Source: Lantana camara (Eukaryota; Streptophyta; Magnoliopsida; Lamiales; Verbenaceae). From it: 64,000 bases of DNA. Under the pieces are notes generated by a model. The model was given only the letters and a program-made list of their open reading frames with translations, searched no databases and was not told where the DNA came from. The stretch covers positions 46,467,001-46,531,000 of the forward strand of contig CM074856.1 of the NCBI GenBank assembly GCA_037501455.1, in the 5' to 3' direction. Positions within the stretch are counted from its first letter, which is position 1; every line of letters starts with the position of its first letter. The position numbers and the translations under genes were made by a program. This document shows, in pieces, positions 1 to 12,316 of the stretch.

Positions 1-2559
1 AACCCTGTGCAGATGAAAGAATGCAAAAACAGCGAAAGCAATACGAAATGCTGACTTTTCCAAAACTTTTCATACAATAAGGATGATATCATCATCAATC
101 AAACATCAAAACCAACTGAACGGGTTCAACTAAATAATCAAACCTGTCCTATCCTGTCCTGAACAATTAAAAAGCAAAACGGGTTCAACTGGCCCTATAA
201 ACCTGTCCCGAATAATCATACATTCAATTCATAACTTCAAATATGCACGCAACATAACTTTTACAGAATTTACAAACATAATGCAGAGCAAAAATGCTTA
301 ACAAACTCCGATAAACTGACATAGACTCAACAGACACTAACAGCCGCCTAGCATGAACTCCAAAACTTCCAAAGTGAACCTGCAAACTAAAAACATAGGT
401 GGGGCGAAGGTCAGTCCACTGACTGAGCGAGGGGGCTAACACACACCAACACATATATACCTATAGAGCAAAGCACATATTAAACAAAAGACTATGAACC
501 GGGAATAGGCTTTTACATACCAAAGCCATTTTTCAAAAGACTCATACTTATTCATATATTCGTATATTCTTAAGTTGAAAACTCGCAAGGATTCATAGAT
601 TCAACAACGCATATGGATTCATATTAAAACTCATAGGGATTCATATAATCAAATTGGTTTATAAATTCATAAATTCAGAGCTTAATCGTATAAATCTCTT
701 ATTAAAAACGAAACCTCCTATCCCGTTTCATAATCATCAAAACAAAAGAATTCAAATACCCGGCGAGTACGGGTCTCCAACCTTACTCCTTAATAAAAAA
801 AAAACTCAAAAGATTCAAAAGGAAGCATAAACTCATAAAATTTATAGGACTCATAAATTCATAGATTCATATTCCCGTATTCCAACCTTTCTCCGGAAGT
901 CTGCACGCGGGTTACGGGCCCACATCGTGCAACTCAATATACGTGGGGTCGTGAGCCGACAACGTACCTTCTCCGGCCTCAACCGAAGGCTTAAAGCACC
1001 ACGCCTTCTCCATCTCGCTTAGAGTCGCGCGTAGATACTTCAAAGGAGCATGTGCATAGGGGTGATAACCGGCGACTCCAACAGCCGCACCGGGTCTCCC
1101 TTACCCACATCTCCGAAACTCGGGGATTCAAATAGATTCATAGGAAGCATACCTAACTCGTGGAACATAAAAACGTAAGATTCATAGCTTAAGAAACATA
1201 CCTTACCGTGCAACTAGGCATATGCTATACACATATCTCTCCGTGTCTTCCAAATTCATAATATGCTGAGGGAGATCCATAGTTCGCTTGACACTACACA
1301 GTTTGGAGCACAGCCTCGTTGCAAAACCATTTTAAGCTTATATACGCCCATCGTATAGTTTCAGAAGAATTCATATTAAATCGAATAACAAGATTCATAA
1401 CGTATCATAAGACACATATTTAATATACATATAGTATATTCGCATGCGGGCTTGAAAACAAGTATATAAGGTTGTAGGTCATATTAACTAAAAAGAAACA
1501 AACCTAAACTCACCTGATACCAAACAAAGTCGAAGACACCGCAAATGGTCCAACCCGGAACCTGCACGACCACAAGTCACCACCCCGGGTGCACCTGAAC
1601 TAACTGGACACAAAAAAACCATACAAGGCTTAAACTCAGACTCAAACAACCACACAGAGACGCATGGCAATGCTCTAACACATAAGAGATGCAATGACAT
1701 AAGTAGAATTCAAATTCATATCAATTCCTTGCAAAACAAATCATTATATAGATCAGAGAAACCATATTAACTTATATATTGCATAACAAATCTATATTAG
1801 TGAAATTAAACCATTCTTACGTGCAAAGTTTTCTAATTTAATCATATAAGTCTCATTCAATTCATATATCGTATAAAAGATTCATATATTGCACCTTTAC
1901 AAAGCGATCAAATTAAATCAAATCCACATATCACATTTCATAAAATTGCACGTATTACCAAGCCAAATAAATCATATATTAGCATGCTACAAATTTTATT
2001 TAAAGATCACGAAGTTACATAATGGGTTCCAGCCGAATCATAGAATGCACAAACGAAGGATATTAAGTTATTCAATTATGCAAGGTTTCGTATAATTTTA
2101 TAATGCATAACGAATTCACAAGTTTCATAATAGATCAATTTACAATTATCGTGATTAAACCTTAATTCAAAGTTCCAAGGTTACACATACTAACTTCTTA
2201 TAACGAAATCATAATTAGCATATTTATTTACCAAGTGACAAGGTTTAATTAATTCAAGTTATACAAATTTATATTCTCCTAAAATTACATAAATGCTCCT
2301 TGTATAATAATCATGTTCAAACGGTAGGCATAAACGAGGCTAATATCAACAACGAATCATAAACTCATTTATTCCATAATTTATTACACATTTTCAGATT
2401 CCATACAACACATATTCCTCAAATTACTAAGCCTACACGAACGAATTACAAACTAGAGCAATTAACAATTAATTTGAAAAACTTCAGAAATTCAAAACAA
2501 ATCAACCGGACACCCGATTGACGAACGAAAAGTGGCATTGAACTCACCACGATAAAAGG

Positions 2560-3480
2560 AACTAGCTGTACGAAGGGCGTCGGAATGCCGCTGCCGGAAT
2601 TTACTGGACCGCCACGTGCAGCCGCCGGACCACCACCTCAGGTGGTTGAAAAATTCCCCGAAAGCACAGAAAACGTACGCCTCGGCCTGCCCGACAAAAG
2701 CCCTCAACCAATTTCAGAAAATACCAAACACGCCGGACTTTGTTGACGAAAAACTAAACTAAATCCCTAATATGAAAACCGAAATTAAACGCAAACCGTA
2801 AAACGAAAATGAAATCAAAACATACCTTTGGAAAGCTCGTAACGAGTCCTTCGAAAACCCCATAGCCAAAAGCCGAAAAAGTCGTCGGAAAACCGGACCG
2901 CCGGTCCAGAGCCGATCCGCCACCGGTTCGCCGCCGCCGGTTGGTTCTTGGGCCGCCACCTACACGAACAACTCGATCTCGTCGAGTTAGACAACTTCTC
3001 AGAAAGAACCGTCGCCAAAAGATCGCCGAAAAAGCTTTAAACCGCCGCCGAAAAGCCGTGCCACCGCTGCCACGCCAGAACCACCACTTCCGCCGCAATT
3101 CGCTCCAATCTGAGGCTGGAAATGAACTCGGGAGGGTCAAAAACCTTGGAAACCATCAAGCCCTGTCGGAAAACGCCGCTGGGAGGCGGCGAAACTTGCC
3201 GCTACAGGAACCGCCACCGCCGCCGCGAGCTTCAGGCGGCGCGTGCGGCGCCGTCGCGGCCCGGATGGCCACGCCGCCAATGTGCAACGCTACACCGGGA
3301 GCTCCTTTATCTGGGTAGGGAGCGCGTGTCGTCGGAAGGTCGCCAGAAAACTCCGCGAAAGGGCGGCGAAGCCGCGGTCCGCCACCACCCTCCGTGCGCG
3401 ACTGAAAATGGCCGATACCTCCGCCGTCGGTCGTCGTCGGGCCAAGATCTTGGTACGGTTGTGACCGTGTCATCGAGCTC
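2560..3480. other. GC- and CpG-rich island inside the truncated LTR
   Basis: This stretch is rich in CCGCCG and GCCGCCGG words and sits within otherwise AT-rich DNA. It lies just downstream (minus strand) of the TATA-like box, so it would be the transcribed leader of the LTR. It yields several overlapping frames of 65-140 residues on both strands. They are arginine/proline/glycine-rich, as expected by chance in GC-rich DNA, and show no recognised domain, so I do not call them genes. Confidence 0.5.
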
Positions 3481-3638
3481 ATCGAAAAGGACTATTGGTT
3501 CATCGAAATCCGTGGAGAAACGAGCGAGTTTGAGTAGTGTGTGAAAACACACCTTGACTGTGTATGAATAGTGTCTGGGTCGCTGGAGAAAAGAGAGAGC
3601 GCTGAAGCTGGAGCTTTTTGGCACGTAAAACAAGGATC

Positions 3639-3652
3639 CGGGGTATTTAACT
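3639..3652 (-). promoter_or_regulatory. TATA-like box of the truncated LTR
   Basis: The reverse complement reads GTTAAATACCCC. It sits about 300 bases inside the minus-strand LTR start at 3948, comparable with the TATA positions in the related LTRs (near 27345 and 55405). This is an inferred core promoter only. Confidence 0.35.
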
Positions 3653-4351
3653 CGGGTCCTCGCACGTAAAATGATCGAAAGAAGGAGTTAACGACGTCAG
3701 AATTGGGCAAAGTTAGAGTCTACGGACTCGTATCGATGCCCCGAACACACAGAAGGGGTGGAATAGGTCAAAATCTTGATTGAACGAGCAGTGACCGAAA
3801 AACCCCTAAAAAGAGAAAATTACAAAAAGGCCCCTAAACTCTAAAAGAGTTCAAAATAGGGCCAAGTAAAACATAAAATCACATAATTAAACACATAAAC
3901 AGGTTGAAACGTGGCGTACCTTATACGCCGAACGAACGGGATGTTACAATAAAGGAGTCCTTGGCCAAGGTAGTGGATCGAGATCAAGAAATAGGTTTCT
4001 TGGATCGAGATCAAATGGATATGAAATGCTTTTAACTTTACGAGCTAAGATTATTAGGGTTCTAATTATTCCCTGGCCCTAATCTTGATTGAGAGATGGG
4101 ATGTAGGAGGACTTTATCTCACATGCGTCAATGACTTAGAGGTCCTTTCGAATTGAGATATTCTTATTCAACTAGGGGTCACACACCTGTTGCTAGACTA
4201 TGGTAGTGTGATCTGTGAACTAGTTAATTAATTAGGGTCACTGCTAATTGAATTAAGAACTTAGAAGGTCACACACAAATGCCCGGTCACAAGGGTTGAG
4301 GCTTAAATCGATTAAATAAGTTGATCGAGCCAATAGGAGATTGGCTGATGG

Positions 4352-4402
4352 CCACACGTGTGGCACACATGTGGGATACGTGTCTCGTGTGACACGTGTT
4401 AC
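4352..4402. promoter_or_regulatory. Cluster of CACGTG / ACGTG motifs
   Basis: A perfect 12-base palindrome CCACACGTGTGG (4352-4363) is followed closely by CACATGTG, ATACGTGTC and GACACGTGTT. CACGTG is the plant G-box bound by bZIP and bHLH factors. The cluster lies about 280-330 bases upstream of a TATA box. Function is inferred from motif content alone. Confidence 0.35.
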
Positions 4403-4680
4403 TTTATAGTGATGATTAAATAATTAATATTGATTAATTATTTGATGTACTTTAATTTAATTATGAATTATTATTAAATTTCTAATTTGGATATTCTCAA
4501 TTTATTTATTATGAATAAATAAAATTAATTAAAATATCAAAAATAGTTAGATATTATATTATTGCTTGACAAGTTGGGGACTTTTAATCAAAGTGAGAGT
4601 CTTTCTCTCTAAGCAAGGAATCAAATAGCAAAAGGGATAAGAATCCTATTCCATTAAGGATAAGGGGTTCGAATGCCATA

Positions 4681-4692
4681 GCTATAAATAAA
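4681..4692 (+). promoter_or_regulatory. TATA box GCTATAAATAAA
   Basis: This is a canonical plant TATA box in plus orientation, downstream of the CACGTG cluster and upstream of a pyrimidine-rich leader. It probably belongs to a decayed LTR rather than to a host gene, because no downstream reading frame is conserved. Confidence 0.4.
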
Positions 4693-5159
4693 AGGGGTTC
4701 AAACCCCTTGATGATTGATAGCAAATTTCCTTCTCCAAATTACATCACAAAAACCGTAGAGCCTAAAACACTAAACATAGAACTAGCATCCTCCCTGTTT
4801 AGATCGTGACCAAGGTTGGTGTGGACTACTTCTCTATAGGGTTGCTTTCGTGGAGTCTTGAAAGATTCGAAGGAGCTTGGGGACTTGCCGCTTGAACAGC
4901 GTTTGTGGGCGGCTCAAACGTGTAAAGAAAGCATCGATCTAAGTAAGTTTCTTAGAACCCTATGAACTGGGAATAAGAATTGTAAGATTCGATCTTCTTT
5001 TGGAAAAATTTTTAAATTCCTCTGCGTTACTGTTTCGTGTGTTCCCAATAAATTGGTTATTTCCTACTTATTTAAAAGGCGAAGTACATGGTGGGTAATG
5101 GTTTATATAGCACAAAAAATACTATTCATTTTCCAATGCCAATGGTTAGCCTTCTAACC

Positions 5160-5173
5160 AAGTAAACGGACCC
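5160..5173. repeat. Lone PIF/Harbinger-type terminal inverted repeat end
   Basis: AAGTAAACGGACCC followed by TTA is one substitution away from AAGTAAACGAGCCC plus TTA, the right end of the full transposon at 39817-39830, once a local CG/GC swap is allowed. No matching left end lies upstream within about 1 kb, so this is a truncated MITE or element end. Confidence 0.35.
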
Positions 5174-6269
5174 TTAGTTTTATAATTCTATAGGTTTGTA
5201 TAAATAAGGGGATAATTTAATAATTTAATTAGAAAAAACTTCCTATTGTGAGGAGAAACAATGTTTGGTAGCAAAGATGAATTTTTTGGAGTTAATCTTC
5301 TTCAGTCTTTTTAACTAAGGGAGGGTTTACTTTGATATATTAAGGGTGTTTGAATATATTGTACCCCATAATTTGCGGTTTACTTTAATGGAGAGTGGGG
5401 AGGGGCTTTTCCCGGGTCTAACTTAGATATACCTGGCTTAAATATCTCCCCCTCAGGCTGTTATTAACTAGTCTAGTGAAAGTAGATAAACTGATTTTAC
5501 AGTTTTGTCCTTGTTATTAGGCAATAATAACACCTGAGTCTAGCCACATCAATAATCAATTTGTCCCAAAATGTGCATGTCTGGTAACTATTCCCCCCAC
5601 AGATGTACAGAATATTAGCAAGAGTGTTGAGAAATGTAGGAGTTGATTCAAAATGACATGGGTGATCCTTGTCCTTAAAGTGTCAATCGCCCTCCAACTT
5701 TTCTGAGTTTTGCTAAAGGTTGCAGACAATTTTGTTTTAGGATATATGTCAAGCTGGAAAAATGAATTTCAGACAATAGCAATTTGTCAAAAATTCAGGT
5801 AACATTTGTTATGTTTTTTTCAGGTTTCGGGGAGGCTATTTATAGCTCTCAGATGTTGGCTAAAATTAAAGTGGGAATTTAATGGATTAATTTCAGGTGT
5901 AATAGCCTGAAATTCAACCCATTAATTGCCCACTATTCAGCTGTTACCAACAGATTTATTGTTCCAGATTCGGATGTATCTGGACATTGGTTTGAATTTT
6001 GGACTAATTTGAGCCAACTCCGGCTCAAAAAGAAAGGCTCTGGGCTTGGAGGCGAGACTCTAAGCGACAATGCGCATGTGCGAAGTGCAAAGTGCGCCAT
6101 CAAACACCACAATCACCCAAGCCCGCCCACGGATACGACCCGTGCCCGTGTCCATGCGTGGACGCGTGGGCAGTGCGATGCTGTGACACCACGTTCATTC
6201 GTACGTATAGGTTCGTGCCACGTATGAGTTTATTTTCCATAATTGCCTTTATTTTAATTCCTCAATTGA

Positions 6270-7773
6270 TGACAGGTGTCGAATCTGTCAAAAATAAATA
6301 TAATTCCGGTTTATGACTAAAACAGAGAATAGTGTTAACTAGTCGAACCACAGAGATTGGGAGAAATTAATTCAATTAGAATCACAGGAAATTCACAAGA
6401 AAACACAAGTAAAAGTAGGGGGTTTTGAGTTTTAACTAAACTAATTAAACTAAACTAATAAGGCAATTAAAATTAAAACTAATACTAGGAGAATACGACC
6501 AAGCACGTTGAAAAGAGAGTTTAAAATCAATAAGAGGAGATAAGCCTAGCTAGAGATTATAATTCAGTTTCCCCATTGATAACGGACTCAAAGATAATTT
6601 CAAACAATTCAAATAGGTTAGCTATAGCAGATAGAGACGCTCGATTCAGCCTCGTTTTCACTTAAATTCTCGAATAGCCTAGAGGCACTCGACAGCTATT
6701 TTCCCTAATTCGTTTCACCCCTAGAGACACTCTACAGGATTTAATGAACAGACAACATTAAAATCTATGAAAACACTAACCCGAATTAACCAAGTTACGA
6801 CACTTGCAAGATTTAAATCCGATTATTAATTCCCTTAACAAGTTGAGAACTACAACCAATCATTCTCGTTAATGTACCACAAACATCAATCAAGCATTAC
6901 ATAAACTTCCATCATGAATGACACTATGCAATTAATTCTGCTTAGATGATCGTGCACTATCACTAAGCAAACAAATTACAATAAACACTACACTCGGAGA
7001 ATTAGTAAATACTTGAATTGCATTGAAAATTAAGAACAATTAGGTCTCACGATGTTCTAACCAAATCATAAATCTCTAGCTAAGTATTACGAAATTAGCT
7101 ATTCAAAGGCATAAAATTCAAAAACATAAAATAAACCAAAAGCATCTAACTAAAAATTAAAGGAATTAAAATAAAAACTCTTGAAGAAAGATTTATGCTC
7201 TCGGAACGTGTCTTCAAGCGGCCGCCTTCTACGCCAAGAATTCTCAAACTACTGCTTGTATGTCCCCCAAAATCTGCTGCTCCTGGCTATTTATAATATG
7301 CACAAAACACGGCATAAAAGCGGACTCCAAATCCTAATTGCCGACAATGACTTTACTCCCTAAGTTGTGATTAATTCTAGGCTTATTCCACTAACTCCAT
7401 GGGCTGCACAAATTAAGTCCAAGTTCTTTATACGTAGGCCCATCATTATTAAAGCTACTTCAATGCCCAATTCTTTAACATCTCCACATAGCAGCACCTT
7501 GACCCATATTATAAAATTCGGCCCAACTAACAAATTCAACCTAAAATCCTTCTTAAAGTCTTCTTAAATTCGGCCCAATATCTCCTTTATCCAGCCAAAA
7601 TAATTGGCAACACTTGCTTTCATATTTTCAGCCTAAATAGCCCCAATTATTCAAAATATGCCCCAGGTGTACTAAAAACACGAAAATACATCACGACACC
7701 AATTTAGATCAATTATAAACACTTAAAATGTTGCCATAAAAACACAAATATTAGAGAATAATGCGCATTATCA
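6270..7773 (-). repeat. 3' LTR of the 6270-15031 element
   Basis: It begins TGACAGGTGTCG and ends CATTATCA on the plus strand, giving TG..CA ends. It aligns along its length with 10963-11373 plus 13938-15031 apart from scattered substitutions and small indels. About 1.5 kb. Reading frames such as the one at 7367-7567 recur in the other LTR (14622-14825) and are not genes. Confidence 0.8.
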
Positions 7774-7790
7774 ACTCCTCCCACACGTGT
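7774..7790 (-). other. Polypurine tract
   Basis: The reverse complement reads CACGTGTGGGAGGAGT immediately before the 3' LTR start. This is the expected position and composition for priming plus-strand DNA synthesis. Confidence 0.6.
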
Positions 7791-9515
7791 CCACTCACTC
7801 GTCCTCGAGGGAAATAAAAATCAAATGGAACATCATTCCCATCAAACACATTCGCAAAGGCAATCATCGAACTTCCGCCTAAACAAGTCTAACGCATCGA
7901 ACACATTACTCAATTGCATGAAATTCAATTAATTAGTACAAATATCATACCCTCGTGTGTAGTGTGATTTGAACAAAAGAATGTAAGACTAGGTAAAATA
8001 GTTAATGTTTTTCACTCAAGAACCGATTATCAATTTCGAATACACCCTTCACTCCAATCTCCACTAATTTAGCCAACTCATAACTCAGAATCGATAGGTC
8101 TTTCGAGCTTGTAATGTAGGCTTGGGTCAAGATAGGAAAAAGTGAATCAAAGGCTAACACCAAGCTTACACATTTACAATTAAACCCCAAAGTGTTTACC
8201 TTTTTTTCTTCCCAAAAAGACTCCCTTTTCAATCAACTGCGATCCTTTAATTGAATTTTCAACAATACTCAATCTCTTGTTTTCTTATTCTCTTTTACTT
8301 TTCTTTTTTTTTTTTTTTTCCAGCTCTCCTTTTCAGCTCATTTTTCTTTTTTTCTTTCTGACTTCTCTCTCTTTTTTTCTTTTGTTTCATCACTCTCACA
8401 ATTTTTCTATTCAACACAGTGAAGCTTTATCTCTTCAAACCAAGGAAAAGGAGTCTAGAAATCAATAATACAATCCCGAAAAGAAAATGAGTAAGCAAGG
8501 TGTGAATAAGATAAGGATAGAAAATTATATTGTGCACTAAGCTTGTAACGTGATTAAGAAAGAAATTTGCATAATACTAAGGCTCCGCGAGGTTAATCGG
8601 GCTATTTTATTTAGTGAAAAGATCATTAAGAAGGCTAATAACACCGACAACGAATGCCGAAGGCATTTCCCGAATTACTCGTCAACCAATCTATTTAGCC
8701 TCGAAGGGAGTTAAAGTGTATTCTCATCAATTTTCAACACTTTATTAAAAAACACAACTAATCTATCTAAGCAAAGTACATTAACCGTTTGATTAGTGTG
8801 CGAGAAATAAGGGCATAAAGTCATAATAATTAATCAAATTGCACACAATCTTTCACGTATCCAATTGCCTAATAAGTTCTAGCAAAAATGCAAAGCTCAA
8901 GCTTAAGCAAACATGTTTAAAACGGGAGCAAATTATTCATAATTCCTAAAATCCTCGTTTTCAAATGAAATTAACAAGTTAAATTAGCAAAAAAAAAATC
9001 GAATTCATACACATAAGCCCAAACAATAAACAGGCCTATCCCTCCCTCCACACTTAAATCATACATTGTCATCAAGGCAAAAGAAAATAGAGAGAAAAGA
9101 GGACTTTCCTGAAGTGCGGAATTGGGGACTTTTTTTTTCCGCTAAAATAGTATGTGGTCTAGGTATGACCAAACCTTACGGTCAAATCTGTACAGATGCA
9201 TCAACAGTTTAATCAAAAGCAAATCAGTAAAATTTGGGTAGATAACGCATGCATGTAACAACAAAAAGGAGCAGCAATCAACTCAAATGGAGGTAGAGCC
9301 TCCATACAAATCCCCTCGACTAGGTGGTGCTCAATCTTCTAATCCATTGCGCCCTCTAGATTTAGGATGATGACTCATAGAGATTCTCAACACAATTTGA
9401 CACTTTCTTAGCATAGACTTCATCAACCACTTATAAAAATTTTGTCCACGACCCCTCATAATGGCTCTTGGCTTCCTAAACTTGAAAAATATATGAGATC
9501 TGAGGAAAATAGTAT
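7791..9515. other. 3' noncoding internal region of the gypsy element
   Basis: No protein domain is recognised. It includes a pyrimidine run near 8277-8400, whose reading frame of mostly Ser/Phe/Leu is low complexity. It also carries a 29-base block at 8092-8120 shared with the Athila element, and the string GCATTCGTTGTCGG (minus strand, near 8650), which is also present near 44897. This is most likely the 3' untranslated part and a decayed env-position region. Confidence 0.45.
8092..8120 (-). other. Conserved 3' noncoding block shared with the Athila element
   Basis: The reverse complement begins CCTACATTACAAGCTCG and matches 45374-45402 with one mismatch in 29. It lies 318 bases from the 3' LTR, against 320 bases in the other element. 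The LTRs of the two elements are not recognisably alike, so the block appears selectively retained. Confidence 0.6.
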
Positions 9516-10960
9516 TTAAATAATCACGAACATCTGCATACCAGCATATGGCGTTAGGTATGGCCATACCTTATGCTCAAACCCATGGAAACGATGTTCG
9601 CTGGTGAACTCATCACGTATGGGTCTTGAATATGCAAATTTTCCTCCACCTTTGAATGCAGAACTCAGATTATCCCAAAAGTTCTTGATTTCCAAAACAG
9701 GTACGTTCTCTAATACTCCCTCCGAATATGTCAAAGATCGATCAACCATCTGAATTATGATACATGTATCTTTCAAAGGACCAAGATTCAGTGATGAATA
9801 AACAGATAGAGACATAATATTAATGAGCGCATTTAAATCACACATTGTTTTCTTAATCTCAGTTTTGCCATTTTTACATGGAACTGAAAACATACCTTGG
9901 TCTTCGCATTTCGGGGGTGATTTCTTTTGCAAAACAGAAAAGATATTCTCTCTAACACTTATCCATTTATTACCTTTCAGTTTTCTTTTGTTAATGTAAA
10001 GCTCCTTAAGGAATTTGGCATATCTGGGAGTTTGCTGGATTGCATCCAACAACGGTATGTTCACTTCAACCTTCCGAAAAGTCTCGAGAATGTTCCTCTC
10101 CTCCTCTTGTTTCTTTGTTTCTACCAGAATTTGAGGGAATGAAGGTGGAATCACCTGGGGTTTAGTCTGTACGACAATTTCCAATTCTCTGTATCGGTTT
10201 AGGTTTAAGATATGGTCATACCTTACTGTCTTACCCTCTGCTTGATCATTAACAGACCCAGTTTTTTATCCATGTTCCTTTTTCAGTGGTGTCGGAAGCT
10301 CCTTACCACTCTGAGCATGATTGCGTTGACGTTTTTCTTAGGATCCTCGGTTTACGATGACAACTTCCCTTGATTCTCCAATCTGCTTAGACACACTGCA
10401 ATTAACCCCACTTGACTCTCTAAATTCTTAATAGTGGATCCTAAAGTTTGCACCGTGGACTCCAAGTTTTCAATTTGATCAGCATGTTGGTCGAAAAGTG
10501 GGTTCGGTTAAGGGATTGGTTGTTGAAGTTGTGGAAGTTTGGTGGATTCGATGCATAATTCATATTGGGGTGATCATACCATCCGGGATTTTACATCTTA
10601 GAGTATGGGTTATACATCTGAGGCTGATATCCGAATGGGTCCATATTTTCGGAAGTGTATTCTTGAAGGGATGGACACACGTCGGTGGGATGCAACTTGC
10701 TCACACACAATTGACAAACCTTCACTACTATGGGTATACCTGCAACCAAGGTTAGAAGCCAAAACACTTATCATATTCTTAATCTCATCAAAAGGGGAAG
10801 AATTGACCTCATTAACCCGTCGTGGAATGTTCGCGTAATTGTTGAATTATTGCGCATTTGCAAACATTGTTGGATGATCGTCTTTTCCGTGAATGCTCTT
10901 GTTCAGAAAAAAGAATTAAATTCAATTAATACCAATCCCCGATAACGGCGCCAAAATTTA
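9516..10960 (-). pseudogene. gag-protease remnant
   Basis: The minus frame at 9516-10184 (222 codons) matches the plant Ty3/gypsy gag-protease junction. It has EVNIPLLDAIQQTPRYAKF and KRKLKGN, then the retropepsin region with SLNLGPLKDT and DRSLTYSEGVLENV. The family catalytic DLGAS is replaced by DLNAL, so the protease is not expected to work. Upstream (10200-10900) the minus strand retains gag C-terminal traces (QPQMYNPYS, NPGWYDHPN) broken by stops and frameshifts. Reverse transcriptase never follows; the frame degenerates after 9550. Confidence 0.7.
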
Positions 10961-10962
10961 AC
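10940..10962 (-). other. Primer-binding-site region
   Basis: On the minus strand the 5' LTR is followed by TTTTGGCGCCGTTATCGGGG. This resembles the GGCGCCGTTGCCGGGGA sequence that follows the LTR in plant Athila/Tat elements, such as the one at 40373. Confidence 0.6.
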
Positions 10963-11960
10963 TGGTGTCGAATCCGTAAAAAATAAATATGATTCCAGTC
11001 TACGAGTAAAACAGAGAATAGTGTAAACAGGTCGAACCACAGAGATTGGGAGAAATTAATTCAATTAAAATCACAAGAAATTGACAAGAAAGCAAGTAAA
11101 AGTGGGGGGTTTTGAGTTTTAACAAACTAATTAAACTAAACTAATAAAACAATTAAAATTAAAACTAATACTAGGAGAATACGACCCAGCACGTTGAAAA
11201 GAGAGTTTAAAATCAATAACAGGAGATAACACCTAGCTAGAGATTATAATTTAGTTTCCACATTGATCGCGGACGCAAACATAATTTCAAACAATTCAAA
11301 TAGGTTAGCTATACCAGATAGAGACACTCGACTCCGCCTCGTTTTCACCTAAATTCTTGAATAGCCTAGAGACTGTAATGCCCCGATTTTCGGTTATTCA
11401 GGTATGCACGACACATGTGAGTTTTGAGAGTTAGCATTTTTTTTCTAATTCTTTCGTTTATTAAATTCATACATTTTATGGTAATTTTATGAATTATATT
11501 TCTACGTGTTTATATGAAATACTTGTCAACTTGAGAATTTTTATGTGAATTACATTTGATTGTTACATGAAATAATTGTCGAACTTGATTTATTTGCCTA
11601 ATTGTTCTGAAATGATCATTCTTGTAAATGTGAGGACCAAATTGCTTGATCATTTCATTGGACTAAAGTGACCATTTTTCATGAAATAGAACTTAATTAC
11701 ATAAGTTATACATTTGAGGGACTTAAATGCAAATTGTGCCTTGTCATCTCTTTTAATAGAAGAATCATGAAATATATTTTCCATGAGCTCATTTCATTCA
11801 AACCTACACACTCTTTGCTTCCTCTTTCTCATGATCAAAAGCCCCAAGTAGAAGAAGGGGAGATTTTATCATTTCAAGCTAATTTTCCGGGAAAATTGCA
11901 TACTTTGGAGCCAATCAATCATCTAGCTCCATCTCTTTTCTTATTGCTTTCATTCAAAGG

Positions 11961-11968
11961 TATATATG
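11961..11968 (+). promoter_or_regulatory. TATA box of the solo LTR
   Basis: AAAGGTATATATGGGG lies about 590 bases into the LTR. The same AAGGTATATA context is found in the related LTRs near 27345 (minus strand) and 55405 (minus strand). Confidence 0.5.
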
Positions 11969-12316
11969 GGGAATATATGTGAATTCTTGAAGTGATTGAG
12001 TGAAGCTAGGGTTAGGATTTGAGCATGCTAACTTGATTATTTGTTGTTGATAGATTGATTATATGCTGTTAACTTAGAATTCTAGTATATATTATGAGAT
12101 TGTGGAGCTAAGTGATGAGTTGAGATATGGGTTTCAAAGTGATGAATCTTGATGATCAATGTATGATGTGAATATATATGTTGGATTTTATGGAGCTTTA
12201 AGTATGTATACATGTTATCTCATGTTTTGAATGCATTGGATGAGTGAAAGTTGGTATTTTTGGTTGGTTTTGGTGATGTCCGAGAGCTCTCCTATTTCTG
12301 CACCTCCTGCATAACG

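Larger units (their letters stand above)
1..3948 (-). repeat. Truncated long LTR (chromovirus-like), 3' part lost off the window edge
   Basis: The right end reads ...GGGATGTTACA, so on the minus strand the repeat starts TGTAACATCCCG, the usual start of long plant Ty3/gypsy LTRs. Internal stretches match the LTR at 52793 onwards: compare 1505-1610 with 54310-54430, which share CTCACCTG, AGTCGAAGACA and GGTGCACCT. The same family theme (AACGGGTTCAAC near CCTGTCCCGAAT) recurs near 25035 and 31545. A minus-strand TATA-like TTAAATACCC lies at 3641-3650, about 300 bases into the LTR. The terminal TG..CA partner is outside the window, so solo LTR versus full element cannot be decided. No coding domain is recognised; the overlapping reading frames look fortuitous. 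Confidence 0.6.
3949..6264. other. Unassigned intergenic DNA with LTR- or promoter-like stretch
   Basis: No coding region is supported. About 3950-5060 resembles the transcribed part of an old LTR or promoter: a CACGTG-rich cluster, a TATA box at 4681 and a pyrimidine-rich leader. No terminal repeats were found. A lone PIF-type inverted-repeat end lies at 5160. 5180-6264 is AT-rich with a GC-richer patch at 6050-6210; I see nothing else in it. Confidence 0.4.

Noticed and set aside
2754..3544. Overlapping 65-140-codon frames on both strands
   Set aside because: They arise from GC-rich DNA with few stops, overlap in several frames, have skewed Arg/Pro/Gly composition and show no domain.
7367..7567. 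66-codon frame also found at 14622-14825
   Set aside because: Both are the same position in two LTRs of one element; repetition comes from LTR duplication, not protein conservation.
8277..8468. Hydrophobic Phe/Ser/Leu-rich frame that looks like a membrane peptide
   Set aside because: It is a translated pyrimidine tract in the noncoding internal region of a retrotransposon.
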